A DNA stretch of 64,000 nucleotides from Panacagrimonas sp046594215. GTDB lineage: Bacteria > Pseudomonadota > Gammaproteobacteria > Nevskiales > Nevskiaceae. Both the position numbers and the translations under genes were made by a program. The notes under the pieces are model-generated. The model was not told the DNA's origin and made no database searches. It saw only the letters and a list, made by a program, of their open reading frames with translations. This document shows, piece by piece, positions 24,067 to 33,246 of this stretch. How positions within the stretch are numbered: position 1 is the stretch's first letter; every line of letters begins with the position of its first letter. The stretch is from contig JBKJPX010000044.1 in the NCBI GenBank assembly GCA_046594215.1, positions 1 to 64,000 of the forward strand, written 5' to 3'.

Positions 24067-25506
24067 ATGAACGCACAATTCATCATCGACGCGAGCTTCA
24101 TCGCAGCGGCGTTTCTCTTCATCTATGGGCTCAAGCGCATGTCCTCGCCGGTGACGGCGCGCTCGGGCATCGTGGTCGCCGGCTGGGGCATGCTGGTCGC
24201 GATCCTCGCGAGCTTCCTCTACACGTTCGGCGTGTCCGAGGCGGCCAAGCCTCACCTGGTGGTCAACGCGCTCATCGCGGCGGTCGCGCTGGGAATCGGC
24301 GTGTCCTGGGCGTGGTGGAGCGGCAAGAAGGTTGCGATGACCGCGATGCCGCAGATGGTCGCGCTCTACAACGGTATGGGCGGCGGTTCGGCCGCTGCCA
24401 TCGCGGCGATGGTGCTGCTGCGTCCTACCGTCGAAGGCGGGCCCGGCGGCGGTGACCTGCTGCACTACGGCATCACGGTACTCGGCGGCCTGATCGGGGC
24501 GATCTCGCTGTCCGGTTCGCTGATTGCCTGGGCCAAGCTCGACGAGCGCATCAAAGGCACATGGCGCTATACGGGCCTGCAAGCCGTGAACGGCGCGGTG
24601 ATGCTGCTGACGCTCGGCATCGGTGGCTGGGTCGTGTTCGCCGCGGGCGGACATGCGCCGCCGATGATCGTCGTCTGCTTCTTCATGGCGGCGCTGGTGT
24701 TTGGCGTGTTCATGACCATGCCCATTGGCGGTGCCGACATGCCGGTCGTGATCTCGCTGTACAACGCCTTCACGGGCCTGGCAGTCGGCATGGAAGGCTA
24801 CGTGCTGCAGAACCCTGCGCTGATGATCGCGGGCATGGTGGTCGGCTCGGCCGGCACCCTGCTCACGCTGCTGATGGCCAAGGCCATGAACCGCAGCGTG
24901 GCGAACGTGATCTTCTCCAACTTCGGCGCCACCGGGGGTGAGGAACAGGGCGAGATGAAGGGCGCGATGAAGCCGGTCGACGCCGGCGACGCGGGCATCC
25001 AGATGCGCTACGCGTCCAAGGTCATCATCGCCCCCGGTTACGGCCTAGCGGTTGCGCAGGCGCAGCACAAGCTGTACGAGTTCGTGAAGCTGCTGCAGGC
25101 GGCTGACGTGGACGTGAAATTCGCGATCCACCCGGTGGCGGGCCGCATGCCCGGCCACATGAACGTGCTGCTCGCCGAGGCCGGCGTGCCGTACGACATC
25201 ATCTATGACATGGAAGACATCAACGCCGAGTTCAAGGAAGCCGACGTCGCCATCGTGGTCGGCGCCAACGACACCGTGAACCCCGCCGCGCGCACCAACA
25301 AGTCCTCACCGATCTACGGCATGCCCATCCTCAACGTCGACATGGCCAAGCAGGTGTTCGTGGTCAAGCGGGGCCAGGGCAAGGGCTACTCGGGCGTGGA
25401 GAACGAACTGTTCTTCAAGGACAACACGAACATGGTCTACGGCGACGCACAGAAGGTCATGGTCGCGATGATCCAGGCCGTGAAGTCGCTGGAAGGCGGA
25501 CACTAG
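24067..25506 (+). CDS. pntB: NAD(P) transhydrogenase subunit beta
   Basis: A 479-residue subunit with about nine membrane helices (residues 5-260) and a C-terminal NADP(H)-binding domain dIII. In that domain IIAPGYGLAVAQAQH forms the nucleotide loop; HPVAGRMPGHMNVLLAEA and VVGANDTVNPAA are also typical. It completes the pntAA-pntAB-pntB operon, which ends in a strong intrinsic terminator 17 bp after the stop. Confidence 0.96.
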   Translation: MNAQFIIDASFIAAAFLFIYGLKRMSSPVTARSGIVVAGWGMLVAILASFLYTFGVSEAAKPHLVVNALIAAVALGIGVSWAWWSGKKVAMTAMPQMVALYNGMGGGSAAAIAAMVLLRPTVEGGPGGGDLLHYGITVLGGLIGAISLSGSLIAWAKLDERIKGTWRYTGLQAVNGAVMLLTLGIGGWVVFAAGGHAPPMIVVCFFMAALVFGVFMTMPIGGADMPVVISLYNAFTGLAVGMEGYVLQNPALMIAGMVVGSAGTLLTLLMAKAMNRSVANVIFSNFGATGGEEQGEMKGAMKPVDAGDAGIQMRYASKVIIAPGYGLAVAQAQHKLYEFVKLLQAADVDVKFAIHPVAGRMPGHMNVLLAEAGVPYDIIYDMEDINAEFKEADVAIVVGANDTVNPAARTNKSSPIYGMPILNVDMAKQVFVVKRGQGKGYSGVENELFFKDNTNMVYGDAQKVMVAMIQAVKSLEGGH

Positions 25507-25523
25507 CCAGATCGCCGTTGACC

Positions 25524-25554
25524 CCGGCGCAACATTCCGACCGCGCCGGTTTTT
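25524..25554 (+). terminator. Intrinsic terminator of the pnt operon
   Basis: A perfect 7-bp stem, CCGGCGC (25524-25530) with GCGCCGG (25543-25549), a 12-base loop, then five T residues. Textbook geometry directly after pntB. Confidence 0.85.
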
Positions 25555-25600
25555 GCATACGCTGACTCGTGAAACCACGAAAGAGGCGGAGCCCTAATCC

Positions 25601-27031
25601 ATGACCGTCGTTCCCGTCCTGATGGCCGGCGGCTCCGGCACGCGCCTGTGGCCGCTGTCGCGCGCCTCGTACCCCAAGCAGTTCCTGCGCCTGCTCGACC
25701 GCGACAGCCTGCTTCAGGCCACCGTGAAGCGCGCGAGCAAGGTAACCGGCGCGACCGCACCGCTGGTGATCGGCAACGAGAAGCACCGTTTCATCATCGC
25801 CGAGCAGTTGCAGGAAGTCGGGATCGAACAGCCGAACATCCTGCTCGAACCGGAGGGCCGCAACACGGCGCCGGTCGCTGCGGTGGCCGCGCATTACGTT
25901 GCGGAGAAGTACGGCGCGGACGCCATCGTCTTCTTGATGGCGGCGGACCAGACCATCGCCGACACCGGGGCCTTCGCCGCCAGCGCGACGCTCGCTGTGC
26001 AGGCGGCGCAGGCCGGCCGGCTCGTCACCTTCGGCATCCAGCCACAGGGGCCGGAGACAGGCTTCGGCTACGTGCGCACGGGCGCGCCGCTGGCCGCGGT
26101 GCCGGGCGCGTTCGAGGTCTCGGGCTTCTTCGAGAAGCCCACGCTCGAACGCGCGCAGAGCTACCTGCGCGAAGGCGGCTACTACTGGAATGGCGGCATG
26201 TTCATGTTCCGCGCTTCCACCTTCCTGGATGAGCTGAAGAGACTCGAACCCCAGATGCACGCCAGGTCCAAGGACGCGCTCGGCGCCGGCGCGCGCGACC
26301 TCGACTTCGTGCGTCTCGAGCCCACGGCATTCAAGGCCTGCCGCAGCGACTCCATCGATTACGCGGTGATGGAGAAGAGCAGCAACATCGCGCTCGTGCC
26401 TCTGGATGCTGGCTGGGACGACGTCGGCTCCTGGACCTTCCTGGCCAAGCTGCCGGCCGCCGACGCGCACGGCAACCACGCTCGCGGCAATGTCATGTTC
26501 GAGGACGCGAGCAACAACCTGGTGCAGACCGGGAAGCGCCTGGTGACGATGCTTGGCGTGGAGAACACGGTGGTCGTCGAGAGCGACGACGCGATCCTCG
26601 TGGCTTCGCGCGACCGCCTGCAGGACGTCAGCAAGATCGTGAAGCGGCTGCAGGCCGCGAAGCGCTCCGAAGCCGACAGCCTTCCGCGCGTGGCGCGTCC
26701 CTGGGGTTACTACGAGACGATCGCCATTGCCGATCGTTTCCAGGTCAAGCGCATCCTCGTGAAGCCGGGGCACAAGCTGTCGCTGCAGATGCACCATCAC
26801 CGCGCCGAGCACTGGGTCGTGGTGAAGGGCACCGCGAGCGTGACCTGCGGCGACAAGGTGTTCCTGCTCACCGAGGACCAGTCGACCTACATCCCGCTGG
26901 GCACCACGCATCGCGTGGAGAACCCGGGCAAGGTGCCGCTCGAAATGATCGAGGTGCAGTCGGGCGCCTACCTGGGTGAGGACGACATCGTGCGCTTCGA
27001 GGACGTATACGGCCGCACAGCGGCCAAGTAA
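25601..27031 (+). CDS. manC: Bifunctional mannose-1-phosphate guanylyltransferase / mannose-6-phosphate isomerase
   Basis: A 476-residue type II PMI-GMP enzyme. The N-terminal half has the nucleotidyltransferase signature GGSGTRLWPLSR (residues 10-21), the QPNILLEPEGRNTAP loop and the FFEKP motif. The C-terminal ~120 residues form the cupin isomerase domain, with PWGYYETI, QMHHHRAEHWVVVKG and Zn-binding His. It makes GDP-mannose for exopolysaccharide, O-antigen or GDP-sugars. manB follows 24 bp downstream; together they form a compact GDP-mannose unit with its own promoter after the pnt terminator. Confidence 0.95.
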   Translation: MTVVPVLMAGGSGTRLWPLSRASYPKQFLRLLDRDSLLQATVKRASKVTGATAPLVIGNEKHRFIIAEQLQEVGIEQPNILLEPEGRNTAPVAAVAAHYVAEKYGADAIVFLMAADQTIADTGAFAASATLAVQAAQAGRLVTFGIQPQGPETGFGYVRTGAPLAAVPGAFEVSGFFEKPTLERAQSYLREGGYYWNGGMFMFRASTFLDELKRLEPQMHARSKDALGAGARDLDFVRLEPTAFKACRSDSIDYAVMEKSSNIALVPLDAGWDDVGSWTFLAKLPAADAHGNHARGNVMFEDASNNLVQTGKRLVTMLGVENTVVVESDDAILVASRDRLQDVSKIVKRLQAAKRSEADSLPRVARPWGYYETIAIADRFQVKRILVKPGHKLSLQMHHHRAEHWVVVKGTASVTCGDKVFLLTEDQSTYIPLGTTHRVENPGKVPLEMIEVQSGAYLGEDDIVRFEDVYGRTAAK

Positions 27032-27055
27032 ACACACAATCCAAGGATGGGCGCG

Positions 27056-28396
27056 ATGAGCTGCTTCAAGGCCTACGACCTGCGCGGGCGCGTGCCCGAC
27101 CAGCTCAATCCGGACATCGCCTACCGCCTGGGCATCGCGTACGCGGAACAGTTCACGCCGCGCACCGTGGCGCTCGGCCGCGACGTGCGCCAGTCTTCGG
27201 AGCCGCTGCTGCATGCACTCGCGCACGGGCTGGTCGCGCGCGGCGTCGAGGTGTTCGACCTGGGCCTGGCCGGAACCGAGGAGTCGTACTGGGCCGCGCA
27301 GCAGCCCGGCGTGGACGGCGCGATCGAGGTCACGGCGAGCCACAATCCGATCGACTACAACGGCATGAAATTGGTGCGCGCCGGTTCGATCCCGGTCTCG
27401 GGCGATACCGGGCTGCGTGAGCTGGAACAGCGCACGCTCGCGATGGACGCGAAGGCGCCCGTCGGCGTGCCGAAGATGACGCCGACCGATTTTCGCGGCA
27501 GCTACGTGAAACACCTGCTGTCCTACGTCGATGTGCGCGCGCTCACGCCGCTGAAGATCGTGGTCAACGCCGGCAACGGCGGCGCGGGCCTGGTCGTGGA
27601 CGGTCTGGCCCCTCACCTTCCCTTCGAGTTCGTGCGCGTGCACCACGAGCCGGACGGAACCTTCCCGCACGGCATTCCCAACCCGCTGCTGCCCGAGATG
27701 CGCGCGGACACGGTGCGTGCCGTGCGCGAAACCGGCGCCGACTTCGGCGTGGCCTGGGACGGCGATTTCGATCGCTGCTTCCTGTTCGACGAGCGCGGCG
27801 AGTTCATCGAGGGCTATTACATCGTGGGCCTGCTCGCGCAGGCGCTTCTGGCGAAGAACGCGGGCGCCAAGGTGGTGCACGACCCTCGCCTGACCTGGAA
27901 CACGGTCGAGATGGTCGAGGCCGCGGGCGGCATCCCGATCCAGTCCAAGACGGGACATGCGTTCATCAAGGAACGCATGCGCGCCGAGAACGCGGTGTAC
28001 GGCGGCGAGATGAGCGCGCATCACTACTTCCGCGACTTCGCCTATTGCGACAACGGCAACATCCCCTGGCTGCTGGTCGCGGCGCTGGTGTCGGCGAACG
28101 GCAGGCCGCTGAGCACGCTGGTCAGCGAGCGCATGGCGCGCTTCCCCTGCAGCGGCGAGATCAACCGCACCGTGCGCGACATCCCGGCGACGATCAAGGC
28201 GGTGGAAGCGCACTACGCGTCGCAGACGCCGGCGATCGATCGCACCGACGGGCTGAGCGCGGACTTCGGCGCCTGGCGCTTCAACCTGCGCGGATCGAAC
28301 ACCGAGCCCGTGATCCGCGTGAACGTGGAATCGCGTGGCGACGAGAAGCTGATGCAGGCGAAGACGGCGGAACTGCTCGCGCTGCTTGCCGCGTGA
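27056..28396 (+). CDS. manB: Phosphomannomutase
   Basis: A 446-residue alpha-D-phosphohexomutase that converts mannose-6-P to mannose-1-P. The phosphoserine loop TASHNP is at residues 93-98 (S95), the Mg loop is DGDFDRCF, the sugar-binding loop is GGEMSAHHYF, and the phosphate loop near the C-terminus is RGSNTEPVIR. The ATG at 27056 is chosen over 27047 because AAGGA then sits at proper spacing. This matches ManB/CpsG more than AlgC by length. It is convergent with fadL. Confidence 0.93.
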   Translation: MSCFKAYDLRGRVPDQLNPDIAYRLGIAYAEQFTPRTVALGRDVRQSSEPLLHALAHGLVARGVEVFDLGLAGTEESYWAAQQPGVDGAIEVTASHNPIDYNGMKLVRAGSIPVSGDTGLRELEQRTLAMDAKAPVGVPKMTPTDFRGSYVKHLLSYVDVRALTPLKIVVNAGNGGAGLVVDGLAPHLPFEFVRVHHEPDGTFPHGIPNPLLPEMRADTVRAVRETGADFGVAWDGDFDRCFLFDERGEFIEGYYIVGLLAQALLAKNAGAKVVHDPRLTWNTVEMVEAAGGIPIQSKTGHAFIKERMRAENAVYGGEMSAHHYFRDFAYCDNGNIPWLLVAALVSANGRPLSTLVSERMARFPCSGEINRTVRDIPATIKAVEAHYASQTPAIDRTDGLSADFGAWRFNLRGSNTEPVIRVNVESRGDEKLMQAKTAELLALLAA

Positions 28397-28406
28397 CCTG
28401 GTAGCC

Positions 28407-28468
28407 AGCACGAAGTCCGGAGCTGCCGCTGCGCACCGAGAGAAGAAGTTCCGGACTTCGTCCGTGCT
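28407..28468. terminator. Long inverted repeat between convergent manB and fadL
   Basis: CGAAGTCCGG (28411-28420) pairs with CCGGACTTCG (28451-28460), extended by AGCA (28407-28410) and TGCT (28465-28468). The loop is 30 bases. It lies between two convergent stops, so it may end both transcripts, but no T-run is present. It may also be a dispersed repeat. Confidence 0.45.
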
Positions 28469-28480
28469 AAGCCTGATGCG

Positions 28481-29773
28481 CTACCAGCTGCGGCTCAGCT
28501 GCAGGGTCACGGCCGCCAGGCCGTAATCCTCTCTCGAGGGTCCGAAGGGCTGATCGGTGTTGTTGTAATCCTCGTGCTTGGGTCCCTGGATCTGCAGGGC
28601 TGTCGCGAACTCCCAACCGCGATCGAACTTGTGCGAGAAGCCGACCTCCACCTCGAAGTCCGCCGTGAGATTCAGCGTCGGCGTCAGCGTCTCGTTGGGA
28701 ACCGCGTTGCCCGAGATGTTCGTGCCGCAGCGCAGGACTGTCTTGTCGCTCCAGCTGTAGGCCAGGCCCAGGCCCAGGACGTACTGGTCCTTGTGGTCCA
28801 GCGTCTGTGCGAAGAACACGCGCGACGGCGCTGCGTCGTTGTCCGGCCGGGTTGCGGTCACGGTCACGTCGCGCAGCGCGTGCGACCAGTCGAGCCAGTT
28901 CAGCTCGGCCGCCCACATCCACCTGGGCGTGAACTGCCAGGCGAAGCCGGCACCGAACTCTTGCGCGAGCGCGAAGCCGTCGATGCGCACGTCCCTGTAC
29001 TTCACGCGGCCCAGGCCGATCGCGTTGTAGTTGATCGTGGCCGTGCCGTTGCGCAGCTTCAGGTCGGTCTCGGTCGAGTAGCTCATGCCGAGCGTGAGGT
29101 TCGGCGTCTGCTTGTAGAGGATACCGACGCGGCCGTTCCAGCTCAGACCGTCGGCGCCGTCGATGCGCAGACCGAAAAAATCCGGCTGCGGATCGGGACG
29201 ATCGACCGACGTGTCCGGAAACAGCTTTTGTCGCGTCGCCGAGTAGGAGAGGTTCGCGCCCAGACCCCAGCTCAGCTTGTCGTTGGCCTGCCAGGCCATG
29301 CCCATCGCGAGCTTGGTGACGCCCAGCACCGCGGAATAGTCGTCACGCGTGCCGAAGATGGTGTTGAGGTTGTGATACTTCACGCCCGTACCGCCCGACG
29401 CGAACAGGCCGACGCCGAAGCGCAGGTCGGGACGAAGCGCCTGGAAGACGTAGGCGTGGCTCATCAGGACGCCGAGCGGGCTGTCGGAGTCGTGGTCGTC
29501 GTTCAGCGCATCGGTATGGGAATAGTCGAAGGACCAGAACGGCACCACCGCACCGTCGTAGCGCGATCCCTGGATCTGCGTCATGCCCGCGGGGTTGATG
29601 TTCACCGCGTTCGCGTCGCGCGACACCGGGATGTCGGCACCGCCGAGGCCCAGGGATTCCGCGCCGAACCCGATCACGTTGAGCCCGTTGCTGGCGAGCA
29701 CCGGCACGGGACCCAGCGTCATCGCGACGATTCCCAGCTGGCAGGCAAGCCGCAGACGGCGTTCGGGCTTCAT
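28481..29773 (-). CDS. OmpP1/FadL-family outer-membrane fatty acid transporter
   Basis: A 430-residue outer-membrane beta barrel. The ATG at 29773 has GGAGAGGAG just upstream; a signal peptide ends near VPVLASNG. The mature N-terminus (NGLNVIGFGAESLGLGGADI) and the NINPAGM motif are FadL hallmarks; these residues form the hatch that lets hydrophobic molecules into the wall. The C-terminus ends SRSW, an aromatic beta-barrel signal. It likely takes up long-chain fatty acids or hydrocarbons, fitting the adjacent desaturase locus. Confidence 0.9.
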   Translation of the reverse strand: MKPERRLRLACQLGIVAMTLGPVPVLASNGLNVIGFGAESLGLGGADIPVSRDANAVNINPAGMTQIQGSRYDGAVVPFWSFDYSHTDALNDDHDSDSPLGVLMSHAYVFQALRPDLRFGVGLFASGGTGVKYHNLNTIFGTRDDYSAVLGVTKLAMGMAWQANDKLSWGLGANLSYSATRQKLFPDTSVDRPDPQPDFFGLRIDGADGLSWNGRVGILYKQTPNLTLGMSYSTETDLKLRNGTATINYNAIGLGRVKYRDVRIDGFALAQEFGAGFAWQFTPRWMWAAELNWLDWSHALRDVTVTATRPDNDAAPSRVFFAQTLDHKDQYVLGLGLAYSWSDKTVLRCGTNISGNAVPNETLTPTLNLTADFEVEVGFSHKFDRGWEFATALQIQGPKHEDYNNTDQPFGPSREDYGLAAVTLQLSRSW

Positions 29774-29844
29774 CTCCTCTCCTGTGGTGAAACAGCGGAT
29801 GACGCGTGACGCCACGAAGTGGGGACTCGCTACCTGCCAGGATT

Positions 29845-29858
29845 GTCGCGTTCGCGAC
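29845..29858. promoter_or_regulatory. Palindrome upstream of fadL
   Basis: GTCGCG (29845-29850), TT, CGCGAC (29853-29858) form a perfect 6+6 inverted repeat about 72 bp upstream of the fadL start. Position and symmetry would suit a repressor site, but no regulator is known for it. The 240-bp stretch 29774-30014 otherwise shows no gene. Confidence 0.35.
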
Positions 29859-30014
29859 TGCGCACGCATCAGTGGGGCAGTTCCGTATTGCTGCATTCAG
29901 GGTCGAATGCCCCTTCCGCATTGCGCGCACGCGCCTGGATTTTTTCTTGCACCAAGTAGCTGCGTACGGCGCGGGAAGCTTGTGCCTTCCGCCGATGACG
30001 GACGCCTGCTTGTC

Positions 30015-30659
30015 TCAGGCTGCAGGCAGCTTCGCGCCCGGCCTCCACGCCAGGCCGCCGAGCACGATCACGCGCAGCTGGTCGGTCAGGGTCCTGGCGA
30101 TCGCGCCCTGTGTGTCCGGGTGATCGGCGGGAAGTTCGAGCAGTTCGCCGAGCGCCGACACCACCGTGTTCACGAGCAGCGTCGCCATCATCTCCACGTC
30201 GTCGCGCGGGAGTTGGTTGAAGTGCGGGAACTTCGCGAAGTCGGCGGCGAGATCGAGGGTGAAGCCACGGACCTCGCGCGTGATCGATTCGCGCAGCGGG
30301 GCCGATCCGCCATATCGCTCGCGCAGCAGGAAATGGAACGCGGAGCGGTTGGCATTGACGTAGTGCAGGAAGGTGCTCGTCGACGCCGCGAGCATGTTGT
30401 CGCCCGGCGCCTGCGTGGTACGCGCAGCGCGGATCAGCTTGCGAAGCTGTTGGCAGGTCTCGTCGACGAGCGCGAGACCCAGCTGGTCCATGTCGCGGAA
30501 GTGGCGATAGAACGAGGCGGGCACGACGCCGGCGTCGCGCGTGACCTCGCGCAGCGAGAGGCTCGCGAAACTGCGACCGGTGGCGACCATGGCAATGGCC
30601 GCGTCGAGGAGCGATTGGCGCGTCTGCTGCTTTTTTTCGTCGCGAATCGCCACGGACAC
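30015..30659 (-). CDS. TetR-family regulator, DesT-like
   Basis: A 214-residue repressor from GTG 30659 (GTG 30653 is also possible; longer starts run through the operator). The HTH (LSLREVTRDAGVVPASFYRHFRDMDQLG) is that of the DesT/FabR group. In Pseudomonas, DesT senses the saturated/unsaturated acyl-CoA balance and represses desCB; here the next divergent genes are a ferredoxin reductase and a desaturase, the same layout. A paralogous regulator is at 2276-3004. The site at 30762-30781 is the probable operator for both directions. Confidence 0.85.
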   Translation of the reverse strand: MSVAIRDEKKQQTRQSLLDAAIAMVATGRSFASLSLREVTRDAGVVPASFYRHFRDMDQLGLALVDETCQQLRKLIRAARTTQAPGDNMLAASTSTFLHYVNANRSAFHFLLRERYGGSAPLRESITREVRGFTLDLAADFAKFPHFNQLPRDDVEMMATLLVNTVVSALGELLELPADHPDTQGAIARTLTDQLRVIVLGGLAWRPGAKLPAA

Positions 30660-30761
30660 TCGGAACAAACAGTCGAGGACGCATTTAAGCACGCCTGTAA
30701 GTAGAAAAACTTCAATCTGGTCATCGACATGTAAATTCTTAAACGCCGTTCGTCGGGCGAT

Positions 30762-30781
30762 CAGTAAACGACTGTTGACTG
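30762..30781. promoter_or_regulatory. DesT-like operator between regulator and desaturase operon
   Basis: CAGTAAACGACTGTTGACTG is a near-perfect palindrome of the form CAGT-N-AAC-N4-GTT-N-ACTG (14 of 20 positions symmetric). It lies 55 bp upstream of the reductase start and about 100 bp upstream of the regulator start. It shares 17 of 20 bases with the site at 2202-2221. Confidence 0.7.
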
Positions 30782-30835
30782 ACTTTGGGCGCTGGGGCAA
30801 GGTGTGAACACTTGTTCACCCAAATGGAGTTCCCG

Positions 30836-31927
30836 ATGTCCTCGCCCCGCCCCGTCCAATTTCTCCGCCGCGCCTTCGGCCCGCTGGTCGAACCGGCGGT
30901 GTTCAACTTCTGGGCGCGCGAAGTCGGCAGCACCGCCAGCCGCGACCGCGTGCTGGCCCGCGTGACTGCAAAGCGCTCCGAATCAAGCCGCGCCGTGACG
31001 CTGGAACTGCAGCCCAACCGGCACTTCGCGGGCTTCAAGCCCGGCCAGCACGTGAACCTCACCGTCGAGATCGACGGCCGCCGCGTGACGCGCAGCTACA
31101 GCCTCACGGACGTCGCTCGCCCGGACGGGCGCGTCAGCCTCACCGTCCAGAAGGTCGAAGGCGGCCAGGTCAGTGCACACCTGTTCTCTAATATCCAGGT
31201 TGGCGATGTCGTCGAACTGGGAACGGCCTTCGGCGAGATGACCCTGCCGGAGTCGCTGTCGACTCCGCTGCTGTTCCTGGCGGCCGGCAGCGGCATCACC
31301 CCGCTCATGAGCCTGACGCGCGAGCTCGCGCAGCGCGGCATGCCGGTGGAGACGACCTTGATCTACTGGGCGCGCCACCGCGCCGACCTCTGCTTCCTGT
31401 CCGAGCTCAAGGCCTTGGCCGCAAGCCAGCCGAACTTCCGCTTCCTGGTCGCGCTGACCGGCGATGCGGTGACCGGCACTGGCGAGCTGCGCGGCCGTCC
31501 CAGCGCCGAGTTGCTGGCCGGCGCCGTGTCCTCGCTGTCAGCGCAGAGCGTCTATGCCTGCGGACCGGCCGGCTTTGTCGAGCAGGTCGAAAAGCTCGCT
31601 GCGCCGATCGCGCGCAACTTCCAGTCCGAAGCCTTCACGCCGCCGACGTTCACGTCCGGCGCGTCCACCGAGACCGTCACGCTGATGCTCGCGAAGAGCA
31701 ACCGCGTGGTCACGGTGCGCTCGGGCGAACCGCTGCTTGCCGCGCTCGAAGCCCAGGGCATCAAGCCGCCGTCAGGCTGCCGCATGGGCATCTGCAATAC
31801 CTGCGCCTGCGGCAAGCGCGAAGGCCTGAGCCGCAATTTGAAGAACGGCGGCGAAACCGCCGAACCCGAATCCAATCTGCGCATCTGCATCAGCAGCGCG
31901 CAGTCCGATCTCACTCTCGACCTTTGA
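30836..31927 (+). CDS. Ferredoxin-type reductase partner of the desaturase (DesC-like)
   Basis: A 363-residue electron-transfer protein. The FAD domain has RSYSL at 86-90, the NAD(P)H domain has GSGITP at 151-156, and the C-terminal 2Fe-2S ferredoxin domain has Cys at 315, 320, 323 and 351 (CRMGICNTC...C). This FNR-ferredoxin fusion passes electrons from NADPH to the membrane desaturase encoded 38 bp downstream. The ATG at 30836 has GGAG at good spacing. DesC of Pseudomonas is the closest functional parallel. Confidence 0.9.
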   Translation: MSSPRPVQFLRRAFGPLVEPAVFNFWAREVGSTASRDRVLARVTAKRSESSRAVTLELQPNRHFAGFKPGQHVNLTVEIDGRRVTRSYSLTDVARPDGRVSLTVQKVEGGQVSAHLFSNIQVGDVVELGTAFGEMTLPESLSTPLLFLAAGSGITPLMSLTRELAQRGMPVETTLIYWARHRADLCFLSELKALAASQPNFRFLVALTGDAVTGTGELRGRPSAELLAGAVSSLSAQSVYACGPAGFVEQVEKLAAPIARNFQSEAFTPPTFTSGASTETVTLMLAKSNRVVTVRSGEPLLAALEAQGIKPPSGCRMGICNTCACGKREGLSRNLKNGGETAEPESNLRICISSAQSDLTLDL

Positions 31928-31965
31928 TTGTTCGTCACTCGTAACGAACTGGAGCCTGAACTGAC

Positions 31966-33120
31966 ATGAACACCCACGACCGCAAACTTTCCCCCACCGA
32001 GATCGAAGCCTTCGGTGCGGAGCTCGACGCGCTGCGCGCGCGCACCGTCGCCAAGCTGGGCGAAGAAGATGCGAAATACATCCGCAACATCGTGCGCACC
32101 GTGCGCTACACCGAAGTGGCCGGTCGCGCCCTGCTGATGGCCGGCATCTTCCCGCCGGCCTGGATCCTCGGAACGATCTCGCTGGGCGTCTCGAAGATCA
32201 TCGAGAACATGGAGCTGGGGCATAACGTGATGCATGCCCAGTACGACTGGATGAACGATCCGGAGCTCAACGGCCAGACCTACGAGTGGGACACGGCCTG
32301 CACCGCCGACCACTGGCGCCGGACGCACAACTACGAGCACCACACGTACACCAACGTGATGGGCAAGGACCACGACATCGGCTACGGCGTGCTGCGTCTC
32401 TTCCCCGAGCAGAAGTGGGAGCCGCGCTTCCTCGCCAACCCGATCATGGCGCTGCTGCTCATGACGCTGTTCCAGCACCTGCTCGCCCTGCAGAGCCTGC
32501 AGCTCGAAAAGCTCCTCAGCGGCGAGAAGTCGTTTGCCGAAGTGAAGCAGCAGGCCAAGCCCATCCTCAAGAAGATGCGCAAGCAGATCGCCAAGGACTA
32601 CCTGCTGTTCCCGGCGCTCGCGGGCCCGTTCTTCCCGATCGTGTTCGCCGGCAACGTGGGCGCCAACCTGATCCGCAACTTCTGGTCGTCGGCCATCATC
32701 TTCTGTGGCCACTTCACCGAAGACGCCGAGGTCTTCCCGCCCGAGTCGCTCGTGAACGAGTCGCGAGGTCACTGGTACCTGCGCCAGCTCAAGGGCTCGA
32801 GCAACCTGGAAGGCAACAAGCTCATGCACATCATGAGCGGCAACCTGTCGCACCAGATCGAGCACCACCTGTTCCCGGACGTCCCCGGCCGCCGCTACGC
32901 CGAGATGTCGATCGAAGTGCGCGAGATCTGCCAGCGCTACGGCCAGCACTACAACAGCAAGCCCTTCTTCAAGCAGCTCGGCGAAGTGGCGGGGCGCGTC
33001 CTGCGCTACTCGCTGCCGGGAAAGTCTTCGCCGGACAAGCCGTCTTCGAAGAAGAAGCCGGCGGCGAAGCAGACCAGAGCCGTCGGGCGCGAGCGCGAAG
33101 CGGAGCTGGTCGCGGCCTGA
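31966..33120 (+). CDS. Membrane acyl-CoA/fatty acid desaturase (DesB-like)
   Basis: A 384-residue di-iron membrane desaturase (PF00487). The three His boxes are complete: H86-x3-H90 (GHNVMH), H121-x2-x-HH126 (HNYEHH) and 296-301 (HQIEHH) followed by LFPDVPG. Two hydrophobic blocks, about 55-80 and 155-175 with 214-248, give the membrane core. A Lys-rich tail (about residues 345-384) is unusual and probably cytoplasmic. It likely inserts a cis double bond into saturated acyl-CoA, controlled by the DesT-like repressor; a strong terminator follows. Confidence 0.92.
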   Translation: MNTHDRKLSPTEIEAFGAELDALRARTVAKLGEEDAKYIRNIVRTVRYTEVAGRALLMAGIFPPAWILGTISLGVSKIIENMELGHNVMHAQYDWMNDPELNGQTYEWDTACTADHWRRTHNYEHHTYTNVMGKDHDIGYGVLRLFPEQKWEPRFLANPIMALLLMTLFQHLLALQSLQLEKLLSGEKSFAEVKQQAKPILKKMRKQIAKDYLLFPALAGPFFPIVFAGNVGANLIRNFWSSAIIFCGHFTEDAEVFPPESLVNESRGHWYLRQLKGSSNLEGNKLMHIMSGNLSHQIEHHLFPDVPGRRYAEMSIEVREICQRYGQHYNSKPFFKQLGEVAGRVLRYSLPGKSSPDKPSSKKKPAAKQTRAVGREREAELVAA

Positions 33121-33145
33121 GTTCCGGGCACGTCGCAGCAACATG

Positions 33146-33190
33146 AGCACGCCGCGGCCGCCTTCGGGCGACCGCGGTATTCGTGCTTTC
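33146..33190 (+). terminator. Terminator of the desaturase operon
   Basis: The outer stem is AGCACG with CGTGCT; the inner stem is CCGCGG (33152-33157) with CCGCGG (33172-33177), and CGCC pairs with GGCG around a TTCG tetraloop at 33163-33166. A TTTCC tail follows. The stable tetraloop hairpin sits 26 bp after the desaturase stop. Confidence 0.7.
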
Positions 33191-33246
33191 CGCGACAAAA
33201 GCAGCGTCCCGCGGTGCTCGTCATTTAGACTGCATGTCTTCCCCTG

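Noticed and set aside
25457..28411. A 984-codon open frame on the minus strand opposite manC and manB
   Set aside because: GC-rich sequence leaves antisense frames open. The plus-strand genes have clear catalytic motifs, while this frame is His/Arg/Val-rich with no motif or ribosome site.
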